Source: Fimenecus sp051881435 (GTDB lineage Bacteria > Bacillota > Clostridia > Oscillospirales > Acutalibacteraceae). From it: a stretch of DNA of 64,000 nucleotides. The DNA is taken from the NCBI GenBank assembly GCA_051881435.1, contig JBJEPW010000034.1, forward strand, positions 1 to 64,000, read 5' to 3'. Made by a program: the position numbers and the translations under genes. Under the pieces are notes generated by a model. It was not told the DNA's origin. It searched no databases and saw only the letters and a list, made by a program, of their open reading frames with translations. Shown in pieces: positions 51,420 to 60,469 of this stretch; positions within the stretch are counted from its first letter, which is position 1, and each line of letters opens with the position of its first letter.

Positions 51420-52726
51420 ATTATCTTGCAATACCGTATGCAATTATGTTTACGCCCTTTTATATGTTTTGGATAATGAAAATTTTTGATGTGGAAAGGC
51501 CTGTAAAAACATGGGTCATTTATTATTTTGCTGCAGCATTTTGTATGGGATTTCCCACTTTGATTGTTCCCCATAATACAATCCGTTGGTTTTCGATTAT
51601 GGTTATGCTTATGCTTTGCACTTTTATTGTTCTGCGTGTAAGTATATGGAAAAGTATAGTATATATCGTCGCAATAGATTTGCTCCTTGTTTTTGCGGAG
51701 CTTTTCTTGGTTCTGCTTATTGTGACGGTTGATCAGGAATACTTTATAAATCAGGTTGAAACAGACGGTATTGCCATAAATGCTTTTATGTGGATAGTTT
51801 TTGTTGCATTTACCGCGATTGTATATTTTATAAAGAGAATAAAAGGCAGAAAAAATCAAACAAAGGAAGAGCGGGAAAAGAACTTCGCTGTGAACCTGGT
51901 TATTTTTGCAATAATTTATTGCTGTATTTATTCCGTAGTTGTTTATTATCTTCTTGATGTCCTGACTGCTGAATCGCTGTTGATAATCAGTAATTTTTCC
52001 ATATGGGTATGGCTTTTGGGAGGTTTTGTTCCCATTTTATCAATTGCCGGTGTATCTTATATGTTTTCCGATAAAAAAAGGGCGCAAAGGCACCTTGACG
52101 AAATTCTGGAACTGCAAAAAAGCTCTTTTGCCCTTTATGAAAATTCAAGGGAATTTGTTCATGACTATAAAAATCTGATGCTGTATTTTCAGGGTTGTAT
52201 TGAAAGCGGCGACTATGAAAAACTGAAAAATGTGGTTTCCGAAAAGCTTGCCGACGCGCAGGTGGTGTATAATTCTTCATATAAAATGGATTTGAATTCC
52301 ATTGAGGATACGGGAATACGGTATATTCTCGTTTCAAAAACGGCAGAAGCGGTTAAAAACGGCGTCACCTTTGAGGTGGCTTCCTTTGAAAATGTTGATA
52401 CGGTGATGAAAAAGAACGAGTTTATTGAAATCCTGGGTATTCTCACCGATAACGCAATCGAAAGCGCCGTGCAGAGCGAGAAAAAGAAAATTGTTTTGTC
52501 GCTTAAAAAGCTGGGAAGCGGATATGAGCTGTCCGTTTCAAACACCTACGGCGAAAAGCCTGTAATATCAAAGCTTTTTGAAAGAGATTACACCACAAAA
52601 GAGGGACATTCGGGTATAGGACTTAACAAGGTGAAAAAAATTTGCGATAAGTATGATGAGCTGTACCTCAATGCCGCAGTAAATGACGATGTTTTTGTAA
52701 TCTCAATCAGTAAGGCAGTAAATTAA
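51416..52726 (+). CDS. GHKL sensor histidine kinase (AgrC-like)
   Basis: 436 residues: about six membrane helices (to about 220), then FVHDYKNLMLYFQG with the phospho-acceptor His near residue 249, N-box ILTDNAIESAV, and G-box GHSGIGLNKVKKI. Matches the HPK10 group that reads peptide signals with LytTR partners. No agrB or agrD-like gene is adjacent, so the signal may be made elsewhere or be of another kind. Confidence 0.92.
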   Translation: MNYLAIPYAIMFTPFYMFWIMKIFDVERPVKTWVIYYFAAAFCMGFPTLIVPHNTIRWFSIMVMLMLCTFIVLRVSIWKSIVYIVAIDLLLVFAELFLVLLIVTVDQEYFINQVETDGIAINAFMWIVFVAFTAIVYFIKRIKGRKNQTKEEREKNFAVNLVIFAIIYCCIYSVVVYYLLDVLTAESLLIISNFSIWVWLLGGFVPILSIAGVSYMFSDKKRAQRHLDEILELQKSSFALYENSREFVHDYKNLMLYFQGCIESGDYEKLKNVVSEKLADAQVVYNSSYKMDLNSIEDTGIRYILVSKTAEAVKNGVTFEVASFENVDTVMKKNEFIEILGILTDNAIESAVQSEKKKIVLSLKKLGSGYELSVSNTYGEKPVISKLFERDYTTKEGHSGIGLNKVKKICDKYDELYLNAAVNDDVFVISISKAVN

Positions 52727-52768
52727 AAAGGTGACGGCTTTGTTGATTTTGCAGAGCCGTTACTTTTT
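52725..52768. terminator. Bidirectional terminator between kinase and MATE genes
   Basis: AAAAAGGTGACGGCT.../...AGCCGTTACTTTTTT stem with a loop near TTGATTTTG. Serves both convergent genes; its right edge reaches the MATE stop. Confidence 0.8.
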
Positions 52769-54123
52769 TAATTTTGATTTGCTGCAAGGAGCTTAAATTC
52801 ACGCCGCTTGTGCAAATAAATTACTGCCAGAGGAATATCTGCCAAAAGCCATGCGGCAGGTCCTGCAAAGCAAACCGCGCCGAAGCCGAACAGCGGTTTT
52901 AAAATGAGTGCCACCGCCGTTCTGCCGCAAAGCTCGCCCACTCCCGCAACTGTGTTGGCATAGGTACAGCCCAAGCCCTGCAAAGTGTTGCGTAACACAA
53001 ACAATACTGCCACGAGGCTGTAACACAAGCCTATTGCATAAAGATAATGGGTTGCGGCATACATGATTTCTGCATTTTGCTCCTCCATAAACAGCCGTAC
53101 TGCAAAGGGTCCTGCCGTTACGAGTATTAAACTGCAAATTACGGAAACGCCTATATCCAGCAGAAAGATGCGCTTTACACTTTTCAAAATGCGCTCGTAT
53201 TGCTTTGCGCCGTAGTTTTGAGAAACAAACACCATTGTGCCTACTCCGAGACCGGACATAGGAATGTTGAGAACCTGCTCCACCCGTCCTGCGGCGGTAA
53301 AGCCTGCGATTACATTTGCACCGAAGCTGTTGACTGCCGTTTGCAAAAGCATTGAGCCGATGGAAGTCACGGTGAATTGCAGGGAAAGGGGAATACCCAG
53401 TTTCAGTTGATTAAGCGATATGTTAAGGTCGGGGAGCAAATCCTTGAGGGTAATCGTAAACACGGGATTATATTTAAAAATGTAGATACCCGAAAGCACT
53501 GCCGCCGCTGTCTGGGATAAAAATGTTGCCCATGCCGCTCCCTCCACGCCGTAACGCATAATGCCCACAAGCAGAATATCAAGGAACAAATTGAGAATGA
53601 CGCTTGCGGATAAAAAATACAGCGGCTTTTTGCTCTCACCGACCGCCCGTGCAAGAGCATTGAAATTGTTTACTGCCATTTGGATAGGAACGGCGTAGTA
53701 TAAAATGTTTATGTAAGAAGCGGATAAATCTATAATCTCCTCAGGCGTGTCAATAAGCCGCAAGAGGGGACGGGAAACAATATGAGCCGCTATGATAAGC
53801 ACAACACCGATTAAAAGCGAAAGGGATATGCTGTTAGCGGCATAACGGTTCATTTTCTCCTTATCCTTTGCGCCGAAAAACCGGGAAACAGGTATGGTAA
53901 AGCCGGCGGTAAGACCAAGCGCCGCGCCGATGATAAAACTGTTGATAGCGCCCACATTGCCTACGGCGGCAAGGGCATTTGTTCCCACAAACCGACCTAC
54001 GATAATGTTATCAACCATATTGTAATTATATTGCAGTAAAGAGCTTGCCATAATGGGCAGGGCAAACCGCACTATGCTTTTTACGGGACTCCCGTTAAGT
54101 AAATCTGTTTTTTGTGACTTCAT
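52768..54123 (-). CDS. MATE family efflux transporter
   Basis: 451 residues with about twelve membrane helices: LLNGSPVKSIVRFALPIMASSLLQYNYNMVDNIIVGRFVG opens the family pattern, and GAALGLTAGFTIPVSRFFGA follows. ATG 54123 is chosen because GCGGAG lies six bases upstream and it leaves a 37-base gap to the fucosidase gene; the longer frame to 54168 overlaps it. It belongs to the fucosidase operon and may move a glycan product, though MATE proteins normally export drugs or metabolites. Confidence 0.88.
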   Translation of the reverse strand: MKSQKTDLLNGSPVKSIVRFALPIMASSLLQYNYNMVDNIIVGRFVGTNALAAVGNVGAINSFIIGAALGLTAGFTIPVSRFFGAKDKEKMNRYAANSISLSLLIGVVLIIAAHIVSRPLLRLIDTPEEIIDLSASYINILYYAVPIQMAVNNFNALARAVGESKKPLYFLSASVILNLFLDILLVGIMRYGVEGAAWATFLSQTAAAVLSGIYIFKYNPVFTITLKDLLPDLNISLNQLKLGIPLSLQFTVTSIGSMLLQTAVNSFGANVIAGFTAAGRVEQVLNIPMSGLGVGTMVFVSQNYGAKQYERILKSVKRIFLLDIGVSVICSLILVTAGPFAVRLFMEEQNAEIMYAATHYLYAIGLCYSLVAVLFVLRNTLQGLGCTYANTVAGVGELCGRTAVALILKPLFGFGAVCFAGPAAWLLADIPLAVIYLHKRREFKLLAANQN

Positions 54124-54160
54124 TTTATACTCCGCAGCGTTAATATAATGTTTAAATTCG

Positions 54161-55468
54161 TTACTCAACAGATAATTTTACTATCGTATTAACCGCATTG
54201 TTTCTCAACGCAAACTCGGATAGCGTTATCTTTATGCCTTTGTCATTTTGCGCAAAGTCCAATTTTTCGCCTTTCAGTATCTCTGCCGAAAGGATTTTTT
54301 GATGGATTGCAGGAAGTGTTATTTTGTCAAATTTCAAAGTGTCAAGAATATGGATATAAATCGTATTATCCCTTTGCGTGCTGACATAAACATCGTCAAC
54401 AGGCTCAAAAACGCCTGCTCTTGTTTCGTAAATGCTCTCGCCGTAAATTTTCAGCCATTCGCCAATCATTTTTAGCGTGCATACGGTTTTTGCGGGAATA
54501 TCTCCGTTTTTGTCGGGTGCTACATTGAGAAGAAGGTTTCCGTCTCTGCCCACGGCGTTAACAAGCATACGGATAATATATTCAAAAGTCCAGCTCCTGT
54601 CATCAGGCACATACGCCCAATGCTCTGTGAGTGACATATTCTTTTCCCACGGAATCGGTACAATTTTACCTTTAATTTCGTGAGGGCCTTCATCACATTC
54701 AAAATCGCCCTTATAGCCGGAACGGGGCGTAACCATACATTTTGGATTGTAGGAACGCACTATTTTGTTGAGCGTTATAGGCTCCCACAGCCAAGCAGAA
54801 TCATAGTCCGTTCCCTGATGGGCAAGCCACCCGCCGTCATACCACAAAATATCGACCTTACCGTAATTACTGCAAAGTTCCTCTATCTGTCCGTAGCCTT
54901 GCGCTTTCATAGCATACGCACTTTCGGGGTTCTCCTTTGGGTGAAAATAGCCGTCAAAGCGCCAGTCCATAGGAGAATAATAAAGCCCTGTGTAAAGTCC
55001 TTTTTCCTTGCACGCCCTTGTAAATGCCTTAACATAATCCTCACCGCTGCCGCACCGAACAGATGTAAAATCCTTGTATGAACATTTGCTGTCCCACAAC
55101 GCATAGCCGTCGTGATGACGCGTTACCATAACCGCATATTGCATACCGGCCGAAAGGGCAACATCTGTCCAGCCTTTCATAATTGCATCGGCGGATTTAT
55201 CGGGAATAAACGCATTTTTTGCAACATTTCGGTACTCGTTTTCGTCCCATTTATCATTAAAATAAGTCCACTCGCCTTTGCCGATAACCGAGTAAACGCC
55301 CCAATGCACGAACATACCGAATTTCGCGTCGCGCCACCATTTGATGTCGACCTCCGTTAAATGCAGTGCTTCATCGTCCACGCCGCTTATGCCGTTGAAT
55401 TTCATATTTGAATTGAGTTGCCCTTTCAGCATGGAGGCAAGTTCTGCACCTGTCATTTTTGTTTCCAT
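54161..55468 (-). CDS. Alpha-L-fucosidase, GH29 (first)
   Basis: 435 residues without signal peptide. GH29 motifs: WWRDAKFGMFVHWGVYSV, VTRHHDGYALWDSKCSYKD and the nucleophile Asp in VDILWYDGGWL (about residue 210). C-terminal beta domain reduced. It removes terminal alpha-L-fucose from oligosaccharides in the cytoplasm. Two bases separate it from the next GH29 gene upstream on the same strand. Confidence 0.93.
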   Translation of the reverse strand: METKMTGAELASMLKGQLNSNMKFNGISGVDDEALHLTEVDIKWWRDAKFGMFVHWGVYSVIGKGEWTYFNDKWDENEYRNVAKNAFIPDKSADAIMKGWTDVALSAGMQYAVMVTRHHDGYALWDSKCSYKDFTSVRCGSGEDYVKAFTRACKEKGLYTGLYYSPMDWRFDGYFHPKENPESAYAMKAQGYGQIEELCSNYGKVDILWYDGGWLAHQGTDYDSAWLWEPITLNKIVRSYNPKCMVTPRSGYKGDFECDEGPHEIKGKIVPIPWEKNMSLTEHWAYVPDDRSWTFEYIIRMLVNAVGRDGNLLLNVAPDKNGDIPAKTVCTLKMIGEWLKIYGESIYETRAGVFEPVDDVYVSTQRDNTIYIHILDTLKFDKITLPAIHQKILSAEILKGEKLDFAQNDKGIKITLSEFALRNNAVNTIVKLSVE

Positions 55469-55470
55469 AA

Positions 55471-56946
55471 TTACTCCAATTCAATTTTAAGACAGATAGG
55501 CAAATCTGTTTTCGGTTCGTTTTTCAGTTCTATGGAAAGTCCGTTCCGGTTACAGACGAAGCTTTTAACCTCGTTGTCACCTAAAACGGTAACATTTTCA
55601 ATGCAAATTCCGCATCGGTCTGTGTAGAAAGAATTGATTTTAACGGTTTTTGAGGGTTTCATTTGAAAGGCATAGATTACACCGTTTTTATATGTAAAGC
55701 GAAAATCGCGTTCGTTGTAATTTACATCGCCCTCGGAAAACATACCGGAAGCCACCTGATTTTCGCCCTCTTTATAGAATTTATACGGCACGGTTTCGTA
55801 AATCCCCTCACCGTTTATGCGCATCCATTCACCGAGTTCTTCCAAAACCTTCGTTTCCTCGTCGGTGAATGTACCGTCCGATTTCGGTCCGATATTGAGA
55901 AGAAGCATACCGTTTTTTGAAACAACATCAATTAAGGTTGTCACAACCTCGTAGGTCGATTTATATGTGTTGTCCGTTCTGTATCCCCAGGATTCCTTGC
56001 CGATTGCGGTATCTGTCTGCCACGGATAGGGGAATATGTCGCCGAGGGCTCCCCTTTCAATATCGAGAGTTGCCGTACCCAAGGCAAAAGCGTTGTGTTT
56101 ATAGTCAATCGTAACCTCTTCGCCCCATTCTTCGGCACGGTTATAGTAATATGCGGCGATTTTTTTGAGATAAGGCTTAAAGGCTTTGTTTTGAATCCAC
56201 CAGTCAAAATAGAGGATTTTCGGCTGATATTTATCCACGAGCTCGCAGGTGCGAACCATCCAATCGTCAAGCCACGCCTTGCTTGCTCCCACCTCGTCAA
56301 CAATATCGCAGGTAGCGGTCATATCCAAACCGAATTTTTCCTCATAGTGTGCGGGAGCGTAAAAATCAAACCACTCTGCATTCGGATCAACATCGCTTTC
56401 AAAGGTTCTGCCCATATTCATAAAGAAATAATGCTCTGCCCTGTGCGTTGAAGCACAAAAGGTCAAGCCCTGCTTTTCGCATTCTGCCTTTAACTCACCC
56501 GCAACATCTCTCATAGGTCCCATATTTTTTGCGTTCCAGCGGTTAAATTCCGTGTCGTACATTGCAAAACCGTCGTGATGCTCGCAAACGGGCATGACAA
56601 ATTTTGCGCCTGCATTTTTAAAGGTTTTTATCCAATTTTCAGCGTCAAATTTTTCCGCCTTGAACATGGGGATAAAATCTTTATAGCCAAACTCCTTTGG
56701 GTCGCCGTAGGTTTTCAGATGATGCTCATATTCATATCCTCTGCCCTTGATATACATATTACGCGAATACCACTCGTTGCCGTATGCGGGAACGCTGTAT
56801 ATACCCCAATGGATAAAAATTCCGAATTTCCCTTTGTAATACCAATCGGGAGTTTTGTGGTTTGAAAGGGACTGCCAGTTATCCTTGTATTTTCCTTTTT
56901 CGATAACCTCGTCAATTTTTTGCAGATAGCTCTCCACCGTGTTCAT
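55471..56946 (-). CDS. Alpha-L-fucosidase, GH29 (second)
   Basis: 491 residues without signal peptide. KGKFGIFIHWGIYSVPAYGNEWYSRNMY and VMPVCEHHDGFAMYD give the GH29 barrel; the nucleophile Asp is in ILYFDWWIQ (about residue 247). A C-terminal beta domain is present. First gene of the operon GH29-GH29-MATE, divergent from the AraC regulator across 124 bases. Its sequence is clearly different from the first GH29, so the two may cleave different fucosyl linkages. Confidence 0.93.
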   Translation of the reverse strand: MNTVESYLQKIDEVIEKGKYKDNWQSLSNHKTPDWYYKGKFGIFIHWGIYSVPAYGNEWYSRNMYIKGRGYEYEHHLKTYGDPKEFGYKDFIPMFKAEKFDAENWIKTFKNAGAKFVMPVCEHHDGFAMYDTEFNRWNAKNMGPMRDVAGELKAECEKQGLTFCASTHRAEHYFFMNMGRTFESDVDPNAEWFDFYAPAHYEEKFGLDMTATCDIVDEVGASKAWLDDWMVRTCELVDKYQPKILYFDWWIQNKAFKPYLKKIAAYYYNRAEEWGEEVTIDYKHNAFALGTATLDIERGALGDIFPYPWQTDTAIGKESWGYRTDNTYKSTYEVVTTLIDVVSKNGMLLLNIGPKSDGTFTDEETKVLEELGEWMRINGEGIYETVPYKFYKEGENQVASGMFSEGDVNYNERDFRFTYKNGVIYAFQMKPSKTVKINSFYTDRCGICIENVTVLGDNEVKSFVCNRNGLSIELKNEPKTDLPICLKIELE

Positions 56947-56971
56947 ATCATCATTTTCCTTTCATTATTCC

Positions 56972-57000
56972 TTGACATCAAATCAATAAAATTATAGAAT
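56972..57000 (+). promoter_or_regulatory. Sigma-A promoter of the AraC regulator gene
   Basis: TTGACA at 56972-56977 and TAGAAT at 56995-57000 with a 17-base spacer, in the intergenic stretch shared with the divergent GH29 operon. Regulator binding here could control both directions. Confidence 0.7.
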
Positions 57001-57070
57001 AATTTTATACAAGTTCTTTGCGAAAATCAACCTAAAAAATCAGAAATTCTGTCATAAAGGTGATATACAT

Positions 57071-57919
57071 ATGAAATCCAACGAAACGGGCGTTTTAAAA
57101 AAATCAGAGGTTTATTTTTCGTCACCGTCACAGATAGCTAAAAAACTCTATTATTACCCCATAAGCGCAGGGCATTTTTTCTGCAATAAGAATTATCACC
57201 TTGTGCGTAACAACTATAACAGTTTACTGATTACACATATATTGGACGGCACTTTTACCTATATCAAAGGCGGTAAACACATAACCGCCCAAAAAGGCGA
57301 CACGGTGATTTTGGATTGCTATAAACCCCATGAATACTATACCGATGACAGTTTCCAATCCGTTTGGGTGCATATTGCGGGCGCAAATTCCTTTGATTTG
57401 TTTGAAGAAATCGAAAGGATAGACGGAAATCTTGTAAAATGCAAAGATACAGAGCATGTAAAAAAACTGTTATTCCGCATATTTGACGGATTGAAAAGTG
57501 AAAATCCGCCCTCCGAGCTCAGTTTGTCGCTTGATATTTACAAACTGTTTGCCGAACTGTTAAATCCCCAGCGCACCAAAAGCAAGGGCGAAGGCAGTTA
57601 TGAAGACAGTATTCAGGACATCAAAGAATATATTGCCGAAAATCTGAATGAAAATCTTACGGTGGGAAAACTTGCCGAAACCGTGAATATGAGTTCTTCT
57701 CACTTTTCAAGAGTGTTTAAACAGCAAACGGGATTTTCGCCCTATGACTACATTTTAATTTCCCGCCTGAACCGCGCAAAGTATTTATTGCAAAAAACGG
57801 ATATGACCGTTGCCGCCATTGCCTATGAAATCGGCTTTAACAGCGAGTCGAATTTCATTTACTTTTTCACGGAAAGTGAGGGAATTTCGCCCGGTAAGTT
57901 CCGCAAGCTGAAATTTTAA
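57071..57919 (+). CDS. AraC-family transcriptional regulator
   Basis: 282 residues: N-terminal cupin-like sugar-binding domain (GTFTYIKGGKHITAQKGDTVIL; PHEYYTD) and a C-terminal double HTH (about 180-280) with VNMSSSHFSRVFKQQTGFSP and VAAIAYEIGFNSESNFIYFF. Divergent from the two fucosidase genes, so it probably activates them in response to a fucosylated sugar. GGTGAT is the only ribosome site before ATG 57071. Confidence 0.92.
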   Translation: MKSNETGVLKKSEVYFSSPSQIAKKLYYYPISAGHFFCNKNYHLVRNNYNSLLITHILDGTFTYIKGGKHITAQKGDTVILDCYKPHEYYTDDSFQSVWVHIAGANSFDLFEEIERIDGNLVKCKDTEHVKKLLFRIFDGLKSENPPSELSLSLDIYKLFAELLNPQRTKSKGEGSYEDSIQDIKEYIAENLNENLTVGKLAETVNMSSSHFSRVFKQQTGFSPYDYILISRLNRAKYLLQKTDMTVAAIAYEIGFNSESNFIYFFTESEGISPGKFRKLKF

Positions 57920-58040
57920 ACCGACAAAAATGCGAGATGCTGAATCAGAAAGAATATCGAAATCCTGCGCATGATGTTATGCTGGATATCCGATGATCAT
58001 AATCGCCTTTGAAAATAAAGATGAAACCGGAGAAAAGCTT

Positions 58041-58625
58041 ATGAATATTCTTGAAATCATGGGAAGCCCAAGAAAAAACGGTAATACTGCAAAGATATTG
58101 AATGAAATCAGCCTTCTCGATAAAGAAGACAAGGTCGAAATTATTGATTTAACAGATTATCATATCGGTTATTGTCTGGGCTGCTCGGCGTGTCAACGAG
58201 ACACGAAGCATTTCCGCTGTGTTCAGAATGACGATGCAAACATATTGCTTGAAAAGATTATCCGTTCGGATGTTATCCTTTACGGTACGCCGCTTTACGG
58301 ACACAATTTTTCGGCACTTATGAAAAATCTACTTGACCGCCATCTCCCGCTGTTTAAATTTGTAGACGGCAAAGATAAATCCGTTAATGAGATGGAAATT
58401 CTCTCTGCCGTGAAGGAGAAACCGGTCGGGTTGATTGTTTCCTGTCAGGGACCGGAGGAAAATAATGCCGAGCTTATCAAAATGCTGTTTGATAAGTTTT
58501 GCGAGTCATCATTGACCCGGTGCTTCGGGAAATATGTGTTTCCGTTCTGTGATCCAGAGACTGCTCGTTCCGGATACAGCCGGCAGATACTCAGTCAGTT
58601 AATCAATGATATTCAAGCCTTATAA
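58041..58625 (+). CDS. NADPH-dependent FMN reductase / flavodoxin-like protein
   Basis: 194 residues with the FMN-binding start MNILEIMGSPRKNGNTAKIL and a Cys motif GCSACQRDTKHFRC (about 49-62) as in iron-sulfur flavoproteins, then YGTPLYGHNFSALMKNLLDR. Probably an electron-transfer flavoprotein or quinone/nitro reductase. ATG 58041 follows GGAG; the longer frame from 57993 has no good site. No functional link to the glycosidases is obvious. Confidence 0.88.
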   Translation: MNILEIMGSPRKNGNTAKILNEISLLDKEDKVEIIDLTDYHIGYCLGCSACQRDTKHFRCVQNDDANILLEKIIRSDVILYGTPLYGHNFSALMKNLLDRHLPLFKFVDGKDKSVNEMEILSAVKEKPVGLIVSCQGPEENNAELIKMLFDKFCESSLTRCFGKYVFPFCDPETARSGYSRQILSQLINDIQAL

Positions 58626-58632
58626 TAAATAG

Positions 58633-58682
58633 AAAACGCAAGCTGTGACAAGTTGAAAGTCACAGTCTGCGTTTTGTTTTAA
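58633..58682. terminator. Bidirectional terminator before the GH2 gene end
   Basis: AAAACGCA...GTGAC...GTCAC...TGCGTTTT stem with internal mismatches and a GTTTT tail, between the flavoprotein gene and the convergent GH2 gene. Confidence 0.75.
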
Positions 58683-58684
58683 CT

Positions 58685-60430
58685 TTATTTTTTCTCGATT
58701 GCTGCCGGTTTCTTGTTTGCCTGTGCAATTTTTTGATAGGTGCTTTCACTGAATTTCTTTTCTCTGTCGTAGGTATATAAACCGTTTTGCTCCTGCTCGA
58801 CATCGTAAAGCTGCGTATAACAAAAGCCCATAATTCTTTCGTTATCAATGATCGCTTCGGTAAGTCCGCAATATCTTTCCGCAAATTCTTCTTCGGTTTT
58901 TACATCTTTACCGTAGCCCCACGATTTATATCCGCTGTCTGCCGCCCATTTAATTCCGCCGTATTCACTGATAGAAACAGGCCCGCCGTTATATTTCTGT
59001 CTGAACGGATGCAGCCAAAGCACATGCTCATAAAGTTTGTTCTTTGTAACCAACTCGTCAAATTTTTTTCTGAATTTAACGGGATCGCAACGATAATCGT
59101 GTAAATCGTAAATATCCGTTTTGTCGGTATGGAAATTACCGCTTGTATCAATACACGGGCGGGTGGAATCCAGCTCTTTTGTCAGCTCATAAGCGGAGAT
59201 GAGTAATGAATCTTTCTGTTTTTTACCTTTGTAGTTCCATGTCTCGTTAAAGGGACACCAGACGACGATTGACGGATGATTAAAATCTCTTTCAACTGCT
59301 TCCTTCCATTCTTCAAGGAAAATATCTCTCACCTTATCTAATGAGTAATCAAGTCCCCAGTTTGCATATTCGCCCCAAACCATATAACCCATTTTATCAC
59401 AGAAATATAAAAATCTCGGGTCAAATACCTTTTGATGAAGCCTTGCGCCGTTAAATCCCAAATCAAGAGAAAGCTGAATATCTTTTATGAAATCTTCATC
59501 CTCGGCGGTATAAATTCCGTCACGGTAATAGCCTTGATCCAGTACAAGCCGCTGAAAAACGCTTTTGCCGTTCACCGTGAACTTATATCCGTCCATTTCG
59601 ATATTTCTCAGCCCGAAATAGCTTTTTATCATATCGTTACCGAAAGAAATCTCTAAATCGTAAAGCCTACCGTTTCCAACCTCCCAAAGGTGAGTCTCGT
59701 CAAGAGATATTGTAAGCACCTGTTTTCCCGAAGCGCTTTTTAATTCATTTTTACCGACTTCTTTTCCTTCATAGAGAGCGGTGCAGAACAAATCGGCAGT
59801 GCCACACAAGTCAAATTCAACCTTCACGGCGCTCTTCTTATAATCGGGATAAATTCTGAACGCCCTTACATAGCTTTTCGGCACATATTCGAGATAAACG
59901 CTTTGCCAGATACCGGTTGTTCTTGTGTAACTGCAAGCATAGCTTTCTTTTTTTACGCTCTGCTTTCCTCCTGCTATAAGAGGAGATTTTACATCGTCCT
60001 CGCAAATAATAAATATTTCATTATCGCCGTCAGTAACAAGCTCGCTGATTTCAAATTTAAAGGAGGTGTATCCGCCCTTATGTCTGCCTGCGCATTTACC
60101 GTTAACAAAAACTGTTGTCAGATAATCGGCGGCACCTATATGAAGAAACACAAGATTGTCGTTCTTGTTGATATTTACAGTTTTTCTATACCAGACAAGA
60201 TTGACAAAGTCAGTATATCCGATTCCGGAAAGCTTGCTTTCAATACAATAGGGAACCTTGATTTTTCTGTCACAAACAGCTTTTTTATATAAGGCAAGAG
60301 CATCGTTTGCGTTTGTTGAGAAACGGAAGCCTTTTTCGGCTTTCTGAAAACCGAACTGCCATTCGCCGTTCAGACTTTCCCAATTTTCTCTTTGGAATTG
60401 CGGATTCGGATGGATTATTGCATTGTTCAT
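58685..60430 (-). CDS. Glycoside hydrolase family 2 enzyme
   Basis: 581 residues: N-terminal jelly roll (ESLNGEWQFGFQ), immunoglobulin-like domain, then the TIM barrel with DLGFNGARLHQKVFDPRFL, acid/base Glu in VWCPFNETW (about residue 398) and nucleophile Glu in VSISEYGGIKW (about 486). No signal peptide. Could be a beta-galactosidase, beta-glucuronidase or beta-mannosidase; sequence alone does not settle it. Last gene of the GH36 / GH29-TetR / GH2 operon, 39 bases after the chimera. Confidence 0.88.
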   Translation of the reverse strand: MNNAIIHPNPQFQRENWESLNGEWQFGFQKAEKGFRFSTNANDALALYKKAVCDRKIKVPYCIESKLSGIGYTDFVNLVWYRKTVNINKNDNLVFLHIGAADYLTTVFVNGKCAGRHKGGYTSFKFEISELVTDGDNEIFIICEDDVKSPLIAGGKQSVKKESYACSYTRTTGIWQSVYLEYVPKSYVRAFRIYPDYKKSAVKVEFDLCGTADLFCTALYEGKEVGKNELKSASGKQVLTISLDETHLWEVGNGRLYDLEISFGNDMIKSYFGLRNIEMDGYKFTVNGKSVFQRLVLDQGYYRDGIYTAEDEDFIKDIQLSLDLGFNGARLHQKVFDPRFLYFCDKMGYMVWGEYANWGLDYSLDKVRDIFLEEWKEAVERDFNHPSIVVWCPFNETWNYKGKKQKDSLLISAYELTKELDSTRPCIDTSGNFHTDKTDIYDLHDYRCDPVKFRKKFDELVTKNKLYEHVLWLHPFRQKYNGGPVSISEYGGIKWAADSGYKSWGYGKDVKTEEEFAERYCGLTEAIIDNERIMGFCYTQLYDVEQEQNGLYTYDREKKFSESTYQKIAQANKKPAAIEKK

Positions 60431-60469
60431 TTATTTTCCCTCTCATAGTTGCTTTATTTGTTAATAGTG

